DNA of 27,376 nt, taken from the NCBI GenBank assembly GCA_000969725.1, contig JXSR01S011152.1; one strand, 5' to 3'. This document shows positions 1 to 8,366 of the stretch, one piece after another. Position numbers and translations under genes: made by a program. Positions within the stretch are counted from its first letter, which is position 1. Each line of letters opens with the position of its first letter. The notes beneath the pieces were generated by a model. That model made no database searches, had not been told where the DNA came from, and was given only the letters and a program-made list of their open reading frames with translations. Source of the DNA: Ophiothrix spiculata (taxonomy: Eukaryota > Echinodermata > Ophiuroidea > Amphilepidida > Ophiotrichidae).

Positions 1-331
1 TATTATGGAACTCTTTACCAAAAACAGTAAAAGATTCTAAATCCGTCAAACATTTTAGAATTAATATCAAACGTCATCTACTACAATTCTATGAGTGATC
101 TCACTTTTCCCCGCGTCCTTTGAGCTCATCGTTGCTGTGTCATTGTTGTATATTCTAGGCTATTCCTATTTTGTTATGATATTTTCGTGTGTGTTTATAT
201 AATACTTTGTTATAAGGGGTTGGCAATTTATCAGGCCTTATTGGCCTTCTAGCCCTCTCCTCCATATGTATTTTTTTATTTTGTTTCCTGTTTTGATGTA
301 TTGTTTTTATATGGAAATAAAGAATCTTGAA
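1..331 (+). mobile_element. 3' end of a LINE-type non-LTR retrotransposon
   Basis: The left edge carries the end of a reverse-transcriptase ORF (positions 3-98), then about 220 bp of AT-rich 3' UTR, then a polyadenylation signal AATAAA at 316-321 followed directly by a TTGAACC-type tail. This order (ORF2 end, short UTR, AATAAA, simple repeat) is typical of LINE 3' ends. Only the last part is in the window, so the clade (CR1, L2, RTE, Jockey and so on) and whether the copy is intact cannot be judged. The tail passes into telomere-like CCCTAA repeats instead of the more usual short microsatellite. Confidence 0.7.
3..98 (+). CDS. C-terminal end of LINE reverse-transcriptase ORF (partial)
   Basis: Frame 3 is open from the window edge for 31 codons and stops at TGA 96-98. 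It begins LWNSLPKTV and continues with SVKHFRINIKRHLL. The pattern WNSLP, then a spacer, then S-x-x-x-F-(K/R)-x-x-(L/I)-K-x-x-L is the familiar C-terminal signature of LINE ORF2 proteins, just after the reverse-transcriptase and thumb regions. No catalytic residues are visible because only the tail lies in the window. The match is by recognition of the pattern, not by database search. Confidence 0.65.
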   Translation, partial: LWNSLPKTVKDSKSVKHFRINIKRHLLQFYE

Positions 332-366
332 CCTAACCCTAACACTAACCCTAAACCCTAACCCTT
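332..366 (+). repeat. Interstitial telomere-like repeat (CCCTAA)n
   Basis: About six imperfect units of CCTAACCCTAACACTAACCC type follow the LINE tail directly, with one ACACTAA and one AAACCC variant. The repeat equals the animal telomere repeat TTAGGG on the minus strand. It is too short to be a chromosome end and is best read as an interstitial telomeric tract or as the tail of the retrotransposon. Confidence 0.8.
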
Positions 367-889
367 AAATTCTGGATGGGACCTAAAGTACACTTGGTCC
401 TTTCCGATAATCGACCTATTGTTTCCACAGTAGAAAATATGGGATTGAAAAAGATAAGAACATTAAATTTAAAAATATTTCATAATGTAAGAAATGTTAC
501 TTGGGATGACTTGAGAAGAAGTATGATGCACATTATATTTGATAGATGGATTTTTGAACCTTTTACGCAGCTCAATTTGAGCAAGTCACAGTATTCAATA
601 TGGAAAATATTATAAAACCTCGAAATTATGCATAATTAAAATCCCTTAAAAGGGATGACGCACGTGCCACGCATATAATCCTTTATTTAAGTGGTCCTTT
701 TTAGTATCCTAAAAAGCACTACAGACTCTCGTGGATTTATATAGTCAAAACAAGTCAACAGTTTGGCCTCGCCATCAACATAGCAAAACAGATGTTCAAG
801 TGATTATACTTAAGAACCTAAACTAATTTCTATCAGTTCAAGTTCAAGTTCAAAATTAATTCCAATAGCACAATCAATTAACCCTCAAA
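367..889. other. Gene-free stretch with two short hairpins
   Basis: No recognisable gene. A 79-codon plus-strand ORF at 376-615 has no familiar motif. There are two short inverted repeats: ATCCCTT-aa-AAGGGAT at 641-656 and CTTTTTAG-tatc-CTAAAAAG at 697-716, the second with a flanking AGTG/CACT pair. A microsatellite of three AGTTCA-like units lies near 836-855. Confidence 0.5.
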
Positions 890-1140
890 GAGCCGGGCTT
901 TTTCGACCCATCTCACAGCCGGGGGGGCGGATTCCGCTCCCCCACCCCTTCCGATATCGGAAACCGATTGACGAAACATCAAGTGTATGGTACAGGTGGA
1001 TAGCTATGACCCTCAGGAGTCCATTGGTACAAAAAAAAATGAAATCAGACCTTATATGACGTCACAGTGACGTCATAAGTGACGTCGCGTCGAAAAACGC
1101 GAAAATCACCAAAAATCGCCAAAATCGTCGTTTTTCGCAA
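890..1140. repeat. GC-rich palindrome patch, probable interspersed repeat
   Basis: This block is much more GC-rich than its surroundings. It holds a G7 run facing a C5 run in a hairpin (921-944), a perfect 14-bp palindrome TTCCGATATCGGAA (949-962), a run of nine A (1031-1039), and a stretch of repeated AAAATCG-like words at about 1090-1140. The sharp change in composition and the palindromes suggest a repeat, but no family is recognised. Confidence 0.35.
1057..1087. promoter_or_regulatory. Cluster of three CRE-type TGACGTCA palindromes
   Basis: TGACGTCA occurs perfectly at 1057-1064 and 1068-1075, and as TGACGTCG at 1080-1087. The spacing is 11 and 12 bp, close to one helical turn. The full palindrome is the CREB/ATF binding consensus. 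No gene is seen nearby to be regulated, and the sites may simply belong to the surrounding repeat. Confidence 0.4.
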
Positions 1141-1174
1141 TTTTTTCGAGCAAAAGTTGCAATTTTTATCAATG

Positions 1175-1212
1175 TGTGGCAATCATCTACTACATATTAC
1201 TTGATTGCCACA
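1175..1212. repeat. Perfect 11-bp inverted repeat, 16-bp loop
   Basis: TGTGGCAATCA at 1175-1185 is matched exactly by its reverse complement TGATTGCCACA at 1202-1212. It may be the end of the repeat block just to its left or a remnant of a small hairpin element. Confidence 0.5.
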
Positions 1213-2235
1213 TATAAACATGTGTCAGTTTGGCATGGTTCACATCCTCAGGATATGATGGTCCGTACTGTAGTAATAAGGAGAAATGTTTTGCAATCAC
1301 AATAGGCCTGTATAAATAAATTTGTCTCATAATAGGAACTGTCTGTTCACATTCCAGAGTCGTATTCTAGTGTCCAGACACAGTTTACGATTTGGCTCCC
1401 TTTACTTCTCTATCCAAAGCTATCCAGACCATGATCTGATAGTTCGATCCAGTACTGGCACGATCTGAACCAATGAAATATGATTCAGTAGCTGGAAGAC
1501 GTTCTGGCATTACAAAGTTACAAATAACTTTGCAAATCTAATTTTCTTCACAAAAGGGTTGTAGTGTCAGCAAGCAAACAATCTCCATCACCTAAGTCTT
1601 TCCATTACTACTTTTGGTTGAAGGAATGCATTTGCACGTAACTGAATAACTTGGTTACCTTGGACAAGCTTCTGAAAGGCTGAACTTTTTTACCTACTCT
1701 AAAAGATTCACACCTTTCAAAGGAGTGTAGTGGGGAATGTAGAAAGAGCAACTTGGCACAAAGATTTAGGGCCTACCTAAGAATTCACTTTGGCTATTTG
1801 ATGTCATACACTTAATTAAATAGTTCCCATTTGTTTAGATTGGTAGAATAGATCAAGTAATCAACAGGGACATCGGGACCGTGTAGGCTGGTACGGTTTC
1901 GGCTGCACCCCTTTTAAGCCAAAAAGAAAAATGAAATTTAATTTCATTCATTTTATGATAATCCAAGAACAAAATAGTACAATAAAAATTCGTTACTGTT
2001 TTCTGTGGTTACGTATTTTTTGTAACTAAAAGGTCACAAGCCGCACCTATAAGGCCGCACCAGTTTTATTTTCCCTCTGATGCTGCTGGTGATCAGTATC
2101 TTCACTAATTAATTGAGGTTGCTAGTAAGCTTTTGACTGCCACCTTAACAATGTCTACGTCTGTATTTTCAGTTTACTTGATTATTTTATACATTGCATG
2201 AACAGGTGATGTCCAGTACCAGCTCTTTTGCTTAC
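1213..2235. other. Gene-free stretch, nothing recognised
   Basis: No ORF of useful length, no clear repeat structure and no RNA gene are visible. A CCCTCTGATG word at 2073-2082 recurs at 2459-2468 on the far side of the SINE. It could be a target-site duplication of a longer insertion or chance. Confidence 0.4.
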
Positions 2236-2460
2236 AATCAATCAATATACACTTTACTTGCATGATATGCATACCCCATGATGGAGTCTATTCGTACAAG
2301 GGGCCAACGGCTTAACGTGACTTTCGAACCACAAAACAAGTAGAGTTAAGTTTCTTGCCCAAGCCAAGAAAATAAGGAGAAGAAACCCGCCGCACCCGGG
2401 GCTCGAACCCAAAACCGTTGTATTACGAGACCTGTGCTCTAACCGCTCGGCCACGCTCCC
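2236..2460 (-). mobile_element. tRNA-derived SINE
   Basis: Read on the minus strand, the element starts with a tRNA-like head. The A box TGGCCGAGCGG is at 2443-2453 and the B box GGGTTCGAGCC at 2400-2410, spaced as in a tRNA gene. The acceptor stem does not pair (5' GGGAGCG has no complement after the T arm), so this is not a working tRNA. The body contains CTTGGGCAAG and CTTAACTCTA (about 2337-2363), which recall a central domain shared by several animal SINE superfamilies. It ends in a short ATTG repeat tail (2236-2246). A product-like 66-codon ORF on this strand is a by-product of the SINE. Confidence 0.75.
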
Positions 2461-2970
2461 CTCTGATGATTTTACAAGGCTTTATAGGAACTAAAGAGGA
2501 TAATGAATTTGGATGGCTTGTGGCAGATAAAGACAATATGAAAGTGCTCTGACATATGTATAGATACACATTCTAGTGCCATTTAGAGCCTAGGTCCCAC
2601 TATGGCACCTGGTGCTTTCGAGATGAATTCCCATTGGATCAGGAGTGCATCACAATCAAGCATAAAATACATTGCAGAAGCTTTGGGGGAGAGCATCGAG
2701 AGAAATTTGTCTTTGCATTGAAATTTTTACGATGCTTGAAGCGATTATTGGGATATATTTGTACATTTTTACCCTCGAAAATTTGTTGTGTCAAAATAAA
2801 ATATAATTTTTTTGTTGTTGTTGTTGAATTTCGGTTGATATCTTGGGTATTTTTGGAAAATATTTCTTGGCTATTAAAAAAAGTTCAAGGACACTGCTGC
2901 TTTCTACTTCCACTACGTTAACTTTGATATATGTTATAAACAATATTAAAACCATGTAACTTCAGTGCTT
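2461..2970. other. Gene-free stretch, nothing recognised
   Basis: A plus-strand ORF of about 95 codons (2634-2921) begins at TTG rather than ATG and has a low-complexity GTTGTT stretch. It has no recognisable domain and is not called as a gene. Confidence 0.4.
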
Positions 2971-2993
2971 TGGCAGTCACCTTGTGACTGCCA
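2971..2993. repeat. Perfect hairpin, 10-bp stem and 3-nt loop
   Basis: TGGCAGTCAC (2971-2980), loop CTT, GTGACTGCCA (2984-2993). It sits exactly at the left edge of the satellite that follows. The right arm looks like the GACCGCCA word found inside later satellite units. Confidence 0.6.
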
Positions 2994-3675
2994 TATTGTT
3001 GTTTGGTGTCATCTGATAACGTGACACATTATATTTTGATTCCCTGGTCCCCTAAAACATGGATGTAGACACCAATTTTAAGACTCAGCGTCTTCTAATT
3101 AGTGATTTAGACCCATATTATGGATTTAAGTGGCCATTTTGGTCGCCATCTAGACCCCCAATTTTTTAGGTCAACTGATAACTTAACACATTATATTTTG
3201 TTCCAAATGGATTCCTTGACCCCTAAAACATATATACAAACACAAATTTTTATACTCTTGTGACAAATAATTAGTGAAATAGACTCATATTAAGGCTTTT
3301 GGCGGCCATTTTGGTCCCCATCTTGACCCCATTTTCTATTTTTTGGGTCAACTTATTACTTAACACGTTATATTTTGATTTAAATGGATTCCTTGACCCC
3401 TAAAACACGGATATGGACACTAATTTTACAACTCTGTGACAAATAATTAACGAATTAGGCCCATATTAAGAATTTTGGCGGCCATTTTGACCGCCATATT
3501 GTTTCTAGGAGTCTACTGTTAACTTAATGCATCATATTTTGATTTGAATGGATTCCTGAACCCCTAAAACATGTTTGTAGACACCAAACTTACATATATG
3601 TGACATATAATTAATGAATTAGAGCCGTATTAAGGATTTTGGCGGCCATTTTGGTTGCCATCTTGAAAAACCACT
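2984..3675. repeat. Satellite-like tandem repeat, about four units of 164-177 bp
   Basis: The anchor word CCCTAAAACA recurs at 3050, 3221, 3398 and 3562 (spacings 171, 177 and 164). Each unit also carries, in the same order, a TTATATTTTG word, GGATTCC or a variant of it, a TAATTAGTGAA-like word, CATATTA, and the closing block GGCGGCCATTTTGG followed by GCCAT(C/A)TTG. Units differ from each other by scattered substitutions, so this is an old, diverged array. On the minus strand the closing block reads CAAGATGGC and AAAATGGCC, similar to YY1 sites. Confidence 0.85.
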
Positions 3676-4144
3676 TTCCCAAGGTCAGAATTTTTGGGAC
3701 TTTTTTTCTATCAATCATGATGACCAGTAGGACCAAAAACCATTGAAAAACCTTTTGTTGCAATTTGTACCCCACCTTATATTCATATATTCCCCTGACT
3801 ATTAAACAACCTATTCAACCGAAGTAAAAAAACCAAGAAAGTATGTGCGATATGTTTGATTCAATAAGACAAGATGACCTGGTCTCATAATTTCCTCTTA
3901 TTATTCTAAATAAATTAATGCATTAAGATTAAATGACATGATTTCAACGTTGTAATTTCGCTCTTATTATACGAAATGAATTAGAATCCAAATCGCCTAC
4001 AATCCTATTGCAACAATGGACTTCAAAACACAATTCCAATAATGGGTAAATCACTTGCATATAACTAGAACAGTTGTCTCCAAAATACACATAGTAACAA
4101 TCCAACTATCAATGTCAACTATGAATACTCTATGTATTTGATAA
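3676..4144. other. Spacer between satellite and first receptor gene
   Basis: AT-rich sequence 3' of gene R1. No gene or repeat was recognised. It should hold the 3' UTR of R1, but no canonical AATAAA in the sense of the gene was found. Confidence 0.4.
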
Positions 4145-5323
4145 TTATGTCTTCCGTAAAGTAAGTGTCCTATTATAAAACTCATCAAAAACTTCTTTAG
4201 GAAGAAGCACCTTTCCATATGGATTATTTGGATCCTCTAGAGTCATGTAAACACGTTCATTAGTGTTACGCCTCTGTAATGACACATAAACAGGGTCTGA
4301 TGTCAGACTAGGAGGGGTAGCAGAATACATTTGTCTCTGACCAGAATGCGATGAGATGATACTGTATTTGCAACACATGATGATAGTTGTTGCAAGAAAA
4401 ACAAGAGCTAAGAGACATGTGACTACTGTTGATACAGTCAAATAGAATATTATGCTTGAAGATGAGCTGCAGCTGTTTTGACATTCGCCTGCAGGTTTTA
4501 TTGACTCTGAATCAATGTTTTCATTTGGTGGCAATGTAACTAGTTTGAAATCTTGGTCAGTTCGTGATACAGACGACTTTACAGTTACAGGCCCTATTTC
4601 ACATGATCGAATACGATCAGGAAAACTTGAGCTTGTCATTTCACAACGAAATATAGCACCATTGTGCTTCGATTCTGTTACCACATATAAAACAGAAAAT
4701 AGATCATTATTATCAGATGAATTAGAAGATGTAGCATATTCATAAGTTGATAGCAATCGCCATATTAGTTGGACTAATGGAAATGTCTTGTACGAGCTGC
4801 ATGTTAGTTCCAGCATACTACCTTCTTGAAATATAAGGTTTTGAGAATTACTTGTGCATGAAGGCTGTGTTTCTTCTGGAAATGAAACGACTTTTATATT
4901 GTATGAATCAAAACCCAATTCGGTAAATCGACCATTTAGCATTGTTACAACCGTACAAGTATAAATTCCATTATCAGCTGCTGATGCATCTAGCATAGTC
5001 AGAAAATAAATCATAGATCCATCTGAGAACGTCCTGGTCGATAGAAAAACCCTATTTTCTACAGATGATTCAAAAACATTATTACCAGATGATATTTGTT
5101 CGCTATTTCCATCTACGGACCGTGCAATAAGGACGGTATAATCAGTACCTGCATTCCAGATTTGGCACTGAACCACTAAAATTCCATTAGTAACTACTTT
5201 ATCCAATGGTGAAGCCATTTCTACCCTTATGGCATCCTCAGAAGCATTTGCATGGCCCGATAAAATGGCAACCAATAATGAAAGACGTACGGTCAAGCAA
5301 AATACATGTTGTGGAGCTATCAT
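4145..5323 (-). CDS. R1: ITAM-tailed two-Ig-domain membrane receptor
   Basis: 392 residues, one exon. The start ATG has A at -3. Signal peptide about 1-27, cut after ANA. The first Ig domain is V-like: cysteines 53 and 123 lie 70 residues apart, with the F-strand motif D117-x-G-x-Y121-x-C123. The second is C2/I-like: Cys175, Trp188 and Cys227, plus an extra pair at Cys156 and Cys241. Stalk about 250-285 with C281-x3-C285; transmembrane helix about 291-316 without charges; CC at 317-318. The tail ITAM has Tyr346 in DPVYVSL and Tyr359 in ERVYMTL, nine residues between Leu and Tyr. By family knowledge such motifs are phosphorylated by Src kinases and bind Syk/ZAP-70-like kinases; ligand unknown. 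This is the last gene at the repeat-rich margin. Its tail departs from the others at SATPPSLT and NNPYGK (Tyr369 for Asp). An adhesion role is an alternative to immune or self-recognition. Confidence 0.9.
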   Translation of the reverse strand: MIAPQHVFCLTVRLSLLVAILSGHANASEDAIRVEMASPLDKVVTNGILVVQCQIWNAGTDYTVLIARSVDGNSEQISSGNNVFESSVENRVFLSTRTFSDGSMIYFLTMLDASAADNGIYTCTVVTMLNGRFTELGFDSYNIKVVSFPEETQPSCTSNSQNLIFQEGSMLELTCSSYKTFPLVQLIWRLLSTYEYATSSNSSDNNDLFSVLYVVTESKHNGAIFRCEMTSSSFPDRIRSCEIGPVTVKSSVSRTDQDFKLVTLPPNENIDSESIKPAGECQNSCSSSSSIIFYLTVSTVVTCLLALVFLATTIIMCCKYSIISSHSGQRQMYSATPPSLTSDPVYVSLQRRNTNERVYMTLEDPNNPYGKVLLPKEVFDEFYNRTLTLRKT

Positions 5324-5592
5324 GGTTGTGTCTCCGATCCCAGTACAACCGGCAATATCAAATTAAACAATCCATCATTACTATCACCTACACGTTGATT
5401 TTATTCGATCCTGTAGAGTGACTGACAAGATCATCCATTTTGAAAGATACAGTATAAGAGATAACATCATCTTTTAAATCTTTAACACATCATATCGATG
5501 TAGGACATTGCCGCACACAATGCTATTTTGAACTTGGATAGATAGTTTCTGATTCGCCTACATGTACTAGCTGCCAAGGTATTTTACACAAA

Positions 5593-5714
5593 ATGGCGTC
5601 GAGAAACTAAAAGCTCTGACAAATTCTCATAATGATTGTATGTAATATTCAAATTAATGAATATTTATTCATTTAAATTTTTATGACCTCTGCCAACTAA
5701 CGGTAGATGGCGTT
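5593..5714 (-). promoter_or_regulatory. Promoter cassette of R1 (elements A, C, B)
   Basis: Written on the plus strand: element A, ATGGCGTCGAGAAA, 5593-5606, 270 bp from the ATG of R1; element C, TAATATTCA, about 5643-5651; element B, AACGGTAGATGGCGT, 5699-5713. Seen from the gene the order is B, C, A, then the start codon. The same three words precede all ten complete genes. That is the evidence that they are regulatory and not chance. Whether A lies at the transcription start or in the 5' UTR cannot be told. Confidence 0.75.
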
Positions 5715-6415
5715 CTAGTATTAGTTCTGTAATTCTAAGAAGGCTCATATGAATCACAACAAAACATCAAAAAATAGTCCTAAAATTCCCAGAAAAACTC
5801 TTCATTATGATTCATTACAGATAATTCATTTATAAAGTGTTTTTAGGAATATTTAACCCATTTCTTAAAAAGAAGAGAGATTTTGACTATTTTAACTTCA
5901 ATTTGACGTGTCACACTTTTAGATAGAACTTTATACTATTATGACGCCGTGTTGCTTAATTTGTTGAAACTTCAATACTATCAAATGCAATTAGCTGTTT
6001 AATCTGATGGTTTTCAAAACTATCAAATACTAGCATATTTCTTTGAATATATACCTATTTTGATTATACAGATCCAAATTTAAGACCATATGGAATAAGA
6101 TGTTATTACATTGAGTGTCAATTATTGAGGGAATTATCAGTTTACACATGATTCAGATGGTCGTGTTACAACCTAATCAGAAAGTCTTATTGACAATAAG
6201 TGTTGAAACAGGCAAGACCATTTCATATACATCACTAGACTTTCAGTTTAGAAATCAAATGAAGTACAAATGGTCTTAGAAGATCACGAAGATAGGCATT
6301 CAAAGTATAAAAGACAGCTTCAAATTCTTCAACTGAGGAATAACTATTGAATATATTAGATATTCATTATGTACGTCCAATTAATTGGTAATGTAATATT
6401 AGTATAAATTGACTA
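5715..6415. other. Spacer R1-R2, nothing recognised
   Basis: AT-rich, no ORF of note, and no repeat recognised. It includes the 3' flank of R2. Confidence 0.4.
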
Positions 6416-7585
6416 TCATGTTTTTCTCAGTGTCAATGTCCTGTTATAAAATTCATCAAATACCTCTTTTGGAAGAAGCACCTTTCCATCAGGATTATTT
6501 GGATCCTCTAGAGTCATGTAAACACGTTCATTTGTGTTACGTCTTTGTAATGACACATAAACAGGATCCGATGCTAAACTAGGAGGAGTGGGAACATACC
6601 TCTGTCGTTGGGTTATATTAGATGACACATATTGGTGTTTATAACAAATGATACAGGTTGTTATAATAAATATAATTGTTAATAGACACGTGACTACTGT
6701 AGACACTGTTAAATAGAAAATTATGCCAGAAGACGATGAGCAGTCACTTGGACAATTTTCTACTGCAGGTTTAGCTGTTTGTAATTGAACATTGCCTTTG
6801 TCGTTTGAAGGTTGTAAATCTAAATCAGTATTATGATTATTGTTATAATCTGATGAAGATGTAACTGATAAAGGCCCTATGTCACATGATTGCATGCGAT
6901 CAGGAAAGCCTTCACTTGTCATTTCACAGCGGAATATAGTTCCATGATGAGTCTTTTGAATCACCAGATGTAGAGTAGAAATAACATTATTACTTTCCAC
7001 CAATTCTGATGTCGGAAGTAAATCATACGTTGACAAAGACCACCATTGCAAGTCAACAAGTGGAAATGTTTTCGGTGATGAACATGAAAGCTCAAAGGTA
7101 TCACCTTCCGTTAGCATTTCGCTTTTTGCAATATTTGTACAAGCGAGTTGTGACTTTTCAGGGAATGAGTATACCTGAATGTCAGTTGAATCGTGATCTA
7201 ATGGAGTTTGGATCAAGTTAACCATTCTGTAGACAGAACAAGCGTATGTACCTGCATCAAGTGTTGTAATATCCAACATTGTCAGAAAATATAAAACAGA
7301 TCCATCCGTTGATGTTCTTATAGAGAGATACACTTTGTCCTGGACTGATGAATCTGAGATCTGTTTTGATGATGTTATTGTTTCAGTGCCTCCTTCAGTT
7401 GTACGAGCCATAACAACCGTATCGCCATTTTGAAATTCATGTATCTGACACTGTACGGCTAAAATACCACCCAATACTATTGGATGTATGGGTATAGTTA
7501 CCTCAATTGTAGTTTCGCTAATACATAAGTAGAACTCGAGTTGAAAAATACTGATAAGCGTCAGTATCATCTCCTTGTTAACCAT
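6416..7585 (-). CDS. R2: ITAM-tailed two-Ig-domain membrane receptor
   Basis: 389 residues. Starts MVNKE with AAG before the ATG. Signal peptide about 1-22. V-like domain Cys46/Cys116 with D110-x-G-x-Y-x-C. Second domain Cys168, Trp181 and Cys220, with the added pair Cys149/Cys234. In place of the usual WRSL after the core Trp it has WWSL. The stalk is Asn/Asp-rich (about 246-262), then C278-x3-C282. Transmembrane helix about 288-313. ITAM tyrosines 343 and 356; third conserved tail tyrosine 380. It is a close paralogue of R3 and R4: the 5' flanks of R2 and R3 are still alignable base by base, so this pair arose by a recent tandem duplication. Confidence 0.9.
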   Translation of the reverse strand: MVNKEMILTLISIFQLEFYLCISETTIEVTIPIHPIVLGGILAVQCQIHEFQNGDTVVMARTTEGGTETITSSKQISDSSVQDKVYLSIRTSTDGSVLYFLTMLDITTLDAGTYACSVYRMVNLIQTPLDHDSTDIQVYSFPEKSQLACTNIAKSEMLTEGDTFELSCSSPKTFPLVDLQWWSLSTYDLLPTSELVESNNVISTLHLVIQKTHHGTIFRCEMTSEGFPDRMQSCDIGPLSVTSSSDYNNNHNTDLDLQPSNDKGNVQLQTAKPAVENCPSDCSSSSGIIFYLTVSTVVTCLLTIIFIITTCIICYKHQYVSSNITQRQRYVPTPPSLASDPVYVSLQRRNTNERVYMTLEDPNNPDGKVLLPKEVFDEFYNRTLTLRKT

Positions 7586-7876
7586 CTTTACGAAGGCCGA
7601 TACAAATCAAAAGGTACAAAATCAAATAACAGCACACATTCTAAATGCAAATTGAAGTACAATCCTTGTCTCTACCAGTATGAATTCCTTGTCTCTATAG
7701 TAAAAAATTCCTTTGCAAATTATGTAAATCCTGGTAAATATCAGTAAAGGTTTAATCTATCCATTGAGTTAATATATCTTATGTATGCTTAATCCCAACA
7801 GTTTTAACATCATGAATCCTAAAAATCATGCGCATGCTCCCTTTACTTTCTCACCCCTGTACAAAATGAAGTTATA

Positions 7877-8008
7877 ATGGCGTCGAGAAATACCTCAAAG
7901 CATAATCTTCAGTATTGAAAATGAATATTTAAAAATATGTACGAATTTACATACATATTCAATAGAACATTGTAGTATGCATGTAAAAACAGAACTGTAG
8001 ATGGCGTG
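7877..8008 (-). promoter_or_regulatory. Promoter cassette of R2
   Basis: A, ATGGCGTCGAGAAA, 7877-7890 (292 bp from the ATG); C, ACATATTCAA, 7953-7962; B, AACTGTAGATGGCGT, 7993-8007. All three match the consensus. Confidence 0.75.
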
Positions 8009-8366
8009 ATCCTTTGATATACTTATATATTAAGAATTACAACTAACGTGAAATGAATCTTACAAAGCTACACAATTAAGGTAATGATTAAAGCAAGAAG
8101 ATCCTGATCAGCCATTTGATCTAACATCAACATAAAAGACATTTATGGATAAAAAAAGAAAGTAAAAAGTCGAATACTTCTTCAAATTAACCATAATAGT
8201 CAGGGTACAAAAATGTCAAATTCTCCATTTAGTGAAACTAACAAACTATAAATGAGTTTTGGAATTAAACATTTGCTAAATGCGGTATGATAATCAGTCA
8301 TGACACAGGTTTTGATAACAAATAAACTTACATTGCTTTTTTTATAATGTTGATCATAAATGGGCA
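8009..8366. repeat. Spacer R2-R3, duplicated as spacer R3-R4
   Basis: From about 8036 this spacer aligns with the one starting near 9975. Shared words include AATGAATCTTACAAAG, GAAGATCCTGATCAGC, TTTGATCTA, GTCAGGGTACAAAAATGTCA and TAAACATTTGCTAAATGCGG. It marks the tandem duplication unit that produced R2-R4. No gene inside. Confidence 0.7.

Noticed and set aside
376..615. 79-codon plus-strand ORF as a gene
   Set aside because: No recognisable domain, no homologue known to me, and located between repeats. Possible but unsupported.
2236..2460. Functional tRNA gene, or a 66-residue protein, on the minus strand
   Set aside because: A and B boxes are present but the acceptor stem does not pair and the sequence continues as a SINE body with a repeat tail. 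The ORF lies inside the SINE.
2634..2921. 95-codon plus-strand ORF as a gene
   Set aside because: It begins at TTG, contains low-complexity sequence and has no recognisable motif.
2984..3675. Centromeric alpha-satellite-like array because of the near-171-bp period
   Set aside because: Only about four diverged units, and no similarity in sequence; the period is a coincidence or reflects nucleosome length.
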